Source: Acerihabitans sp015654925
Lineage (GTDB): Bacteria; Pseudomonadota; Gammaproteobacteria; Enterobacterales; Enterobacteriaceae
NCBI RefSeq assembly: GCF_047324175.1
Contig: NZ_CP178732.1
Location: forward strand, 1,612,001-1,676,000
Reading direction: 5' to 3'
Length of the DNA stretch: 64,000 nt
Shown here: positions 62,645 to 64,000 of the stretch, in pieces
How positions within the stretch are numbered: the first letter of the stretch is position 1
How the letters are laid out: each line of letters starts with the position of its first letter
Program-made: the position numbers and the translations under genes
The notes under the pieces: generated by a model
What the model was told of the DNA's origin: nothing
Seen by the model: only the letters and a program-made list of their open reading frames with translations
Databases searched by the model: none

Positions 62645-63655
62645 ATGGATAATGATATCGAGTTACCGCCGTTTACCCTGACGCGCCAAATCTACCGGGT
62701 GTTGGTGATGTATTACCAGGACGGGAAAAAACAGTCGGAAATCGCCGAGGCCACCCATTTATCGGTGGCCACCGTCAACCGCATGATCCGCCAGGGCAGG
62801 GATTCCGGCATGGTGGAAATCACCATCAAATCGCCGTTTCTGTCCGCGCACCAACTGGAGCTCGACTTAGCGGCCATCGGCGCCCTGCAAGAGGTGGTGG
62901 TGGCGCCGAATATCACCGGCGGCGAAGAGGGGGATTTACAAGTGGTGGGTGCGGCGGCGGCGGAGTTTTTGCTGGGCCGGGTCAAGGACGGCGACGTTAT
63001 TACCCTCACCGGCGGCAAAGGCGTCAGCGCCATGGTCGATGCCTTGTCGACCGCGCGCAAATACCGGGTGGAAGTGGTGCCGGCCCTGGGGTGCGTACAG
63101 GGCAAGCATTATACCGATGTCAATCACGTGGCGTCCGAGCTGGCGGCCAAACTCGGCGGCCGGGCGTATCAGATTCATGCGCCCCTGTTCGCCGATAACG
63201 AGGAGCAGCGCCGGATGCTGATGGAGATCAGCCAGGTGCACCAGGTGTTGCAGCAGGCGCGCGAAGCCGATATCGCCATTGTGGGTTTGGGGTCCATTCA
63301 CGCGTCCAGTTCCAGCTATTACGATCTTAACCCGTCGGCGCGCCACGCTTCGGACAGCGTGGAGTCCAGCGGGGCGTGCAGCGAACTGCTGGCGCATCTG
63401 CTGGACGCTCGGGGCCAGCCGGCCAGTTTTACCGATAACCAGCGGCTGGTCAGCTTGACCCTGGACGAACTGCGCCGCATTCCCTTTTCCTTTGCGGTGG
63501 CCGCGGGCAGCAATAAGGTGGAACCCGCCAGCAGCGTATTACGCGGCCGCTACCTCAAAGGCATGGTTACCGACGAGGCCACCGCCGCGGGGATTATCGA
63601 ATTATCCCAGCCATTGAGCCGCACGTTTAGCCGCACCGGGGAGAATCCGTCATGA
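62645..63655 (+). CDS. SorC-family transcriptional regulator
   Basis: The N-terminal HTH (DGKKQSEIAEATHLSVATVNRMIRQGRDSGMVEI, near 20-55) and the C-terminal sugar-binding domain (VITLTGGKGVSAMVDALS, VEVVPALGCVQGKHYTDVNHVASELAAKLG, IVGLGSIHASSSSYYD) are typical of SorC/DeoR-type regulators such as LsrR and EryD. They bind a phosphorylated sugar and release the operator. ATG 62645 is preferred since GGGAG is nine bases upstream; ATG 62639 has it at only three. The gene overlaps the next by ATGA, so regulator and dehydrogenase are co-translated. Confidence 0.92.
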   Translation: MDNDIELPPFTLTRQIYRVLVMYYQDGKKQSEIAEATHLSVATVNRMIRQGRDSGMVEITIKSPFLSAHQLELDLAAIGALQEVVVAPNITGGEEGDLQVVGAAAAEFLLGRVKDGDVITLTGGKGVSAMVDALSTARKYRVEVVPALGCVQGKHYTDVNHVASELAAKLGGRAYQIHAPLFADNEEQRRMLMEISQVHQVLQQAREADIAIVGLGSIHASSSSYYDLNPSARHASDSVESSGACSELLAHLLDARGQPASFTDNQRLVSLTLDELRRIPFSFAVAAGSNKVEPASSVLRGRYLKGMVTDEATAAGIIELSQPLSRTFSRTGENPS

Positions 63656-64000
63656 TCAACCGCGTTATATCCGGCCGCAGCCGCGCCGACCGCCTGGCCG
63701 AGCTGCGGCGCCGTACCGCTACGCCGGTGCTGATTGTCGGCGGCGGCATTAACGGCATCAGCACTTTTCGCGAGCTGGCGCTGCAGGGCATCCCGGCCAT
63801 CCTGGTGGAGCAGGAGGATTGGTGCCAGGCGGCCAGCGGGGCGCTGTCGCGCATGATCCACGGCGGATTGCGCTATCTGGAAACCGGTGAATTCGCCCTG
63901 GTGAAAGAGTCGGTGAACGAGCGCGATCGTTTGCTGAAAAACGCGCCGCATTATGTGCAGCCCCTGCGCACCACGGTGCCCATCGACTCGTATTGTTCCG
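63652..64000 (+). CDS. FAD-dependent glycerol-3-phosphate dehydrogenase-like protein (runs off right edge)
   Basis: The open frame starts at ATG 63652, overlapping the regulator's TGA by four bases, and continues beyond base 64000 (116 codons seen). VLIVGGGINGISTFRELALQG near 28-48 is the FAD-binding loop, AILVEQEDW the end of the second strand, and ASGALSRMIHGGLRYLETGEFALVKESVNERDRLL the GlpD signature region. The context with a polyol-type ABC importer and a SorC regulator suggests a polyol-phosphate such as erythritol-4-phosphate or glycerol-3-phosphate as substrate (inference). Confidence 0.85.
   Translation, partial: MINRVISGRSRADRLAELRRRTATPVLIVGGGINGISTFRELALQGIPAILVEQEDWCQAASGALSRMIHGGLRYLETGEFALVKESVNERDRLLKNAPHYVQPLRTTVPIDSYCS

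Overview
The window comes from an enterobacterial chromosome (Enterobacterales). TmaR, CstA, PuuA, YeeA, SbcB and the his genes all read like E. coli orthologues, and the backbone order gnd - hisI..hisG - hisL - yeeZ - sbcB - yeeA - tmaR is the E. coli order. Several accessory blocks interrupt it. The mix of a capped homopolymer O-antigen locus, candidate secreted proteins and repeat-rich solenoid genes would fit a host-associated genus of the Pectobacteriaceae/Sodalis/Brenneria type, but the genus cannot be fixed from sequence reading alone.

Layout. 1-1771: end of a dTDP-L-rhamnose set (rfbA partial, rfbC, rfbD), closed by a hairpin near 2020. 2175-5232: accessory genes, namely two paralogous VGGSL-type solenoid proteins, a coupled 66-aa protein, a 56-aa ribbon-helix-helix protein and an N-terminally anchored unknown. 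5729-5766: a JUMPstart/ops element. 5858-20164: the polysaccharide operon it heads: manC, wzm, wzt, wbdD-like, a bimodular glycosyltransferase, gmd, rmd, two more glycosyltransferases and a second manC. These encode GDP-mannose and GDP-D-rhamnose supply, polymerisation on a lipid carrier, end-capping by a methyltransferase/kinase with a coiled coil, and ABC export recognised by the Wzt C-terminal domain. There is no wzx, wzy or wzz, as expected for the ABC route. gnd and manB (20261-23369) face the operon.

23930-27077 holds three unrecognised genes in the place where ugd/wzz often sit. Two of the transcription units share an identical 12-base element containing GGAACC, so they are candidate secreted-protein genes. 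27264-34565 is a complete his operon on the minus strand with its leader peptide (six His codons) and attenuator. 34853-40846: yeeZ, puuA, a polytopic GT-C-like protein and sbcB. 41446-43997: two AT-rich acyltransferase-3 genes. 44696-47433: a small membrane protein and cstA. 48001-48373: a 140-bp tandem repeat. 48395-52143: a periplasmic gluconate-type dehydrogenase (small subunit, flavoprotein with a Cys cluster, triple-haem cytochrome c). 52703-54324: yeeA and tmaR. 55349-58551: an L-lactate/2-hydroxyacid dehydrogenase, an HhH-GPD DNA glycosylase and a purine permease with a possible PurR site. 59047-64000: a sugar/polyol ABC importer, a SorC-type regulator and the start of a FAD glycerol-3-phosphate-dehydrogenase-like gene, an arrangement that recalls erythritol loci.

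No tRNA, rRNA, CRISPR array or intact insertion sequence was seen. All homology statements are from recognition of sequence motifs and remembered family sequences, not from a database search.
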